Origin: Acidocella sp.
GTDB taxonomy: Bacteria > Pseudomonadota > Alphaproteobacteria > Acetobacterales > Acetobacteraceae
Direction: 5' to 3'
DNA: 5,459 nt
Assembly: GCA_029077775.1 (NCBI GenBank)
Contig: JAQNCU010000217.1
Span: 1 to 5,459, forward strand
Below the pieces are notes generated by a model, which searched no databases, had not been told where the DNA came from, and was given only the letters and a program-made list of their open reading frames with translations. Each line of letters opens with the position of its first letter. The stretch's first letter is position 1. The translations under genes and the position numbers were made by a program. Shown here in pieces: positions 5,426 through 5,459 of this stretch.

Positions 5426-5459
5426 CCAGTCACCAAAGGGCCGGCGGACCGGACGGGAA

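Noticed and set aside
1..5459. Mobile element, CRISPR array, toxin-antitoxin or defence system
   Set aside because: I looked for terminal inverted repeats, regularly spaced repeats, transposase or nuclease motifs and small paired genes on both strands. Nothing beyond the msrA linker duplication and isolated hairpins was found.

Overview
The window looks like part of a chromosome from a Gram-negative alphaproteobacterium, most likely a member of the Acetobacteraceae (acetic acid or acidophilic bacteria). The lineage is inferred from the type of CLC protein, the glycine/serine/threonine-rich surface protein, the short lipoprotein family and the moderately GC-rich coding sequence with AT-rich intergenic gaps. 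No marker gene confirms it. I see no transposase, integrase, phage gene, CRISPR array, tRNA or rRNA.

Layout from left to right. (1) The 5' part of a lipoprotein gene runs off the left edge on the minus strand. (2) An AT-rich divergent gap of about 220 bp follows. (3) A 57-residue unknown protein lies on the plus strand. (4) A minus-strand msrA encodes an exported methionine sulfoxide reductase A with a single cysteine. (5) A 103-bp gap leads to divergent msrB on the plus strand, which encodes a cytosolic zinc-type methionine-R-sulfoxide reductase. (6) A 98-bp convergent gap holds two perfect GC-rich hairpins, one of them a clear terminator. (7) A minus-strand gene encodes a 459-residue beta-strand-repeat (RTX-like) surface or secreted protein. 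(8) A 299-bp AT-rich leader contains a 9-bp-arm palindrome overlapping a candidate promoter. (9) A minus-strand CLC-family anion transporter with a C-terminal CBS pair reaches almost to the right edge.

How the genes fit together. MsrA and MsrB repair the S and R epimers of methionine sulfoxide. Their divergent arrangement suggests joint control, but MsrA carries an export signal and MsrB does not, so they probably work in different compartments. The surface protein has no N-terminal signal and a C-terminus like that of type I secretion substrates, but no secretion genes are in the window. The CLC protein belongs to a clade that has lost the usual selectivity motif and the intracellular proton glutamate. 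Nothing here amounts to a clear new multi-gene system. The most unusual points are the one-cysteine exported MsrA, the divergent CLC pore and the palindrome upstream of the surface-protein gene.
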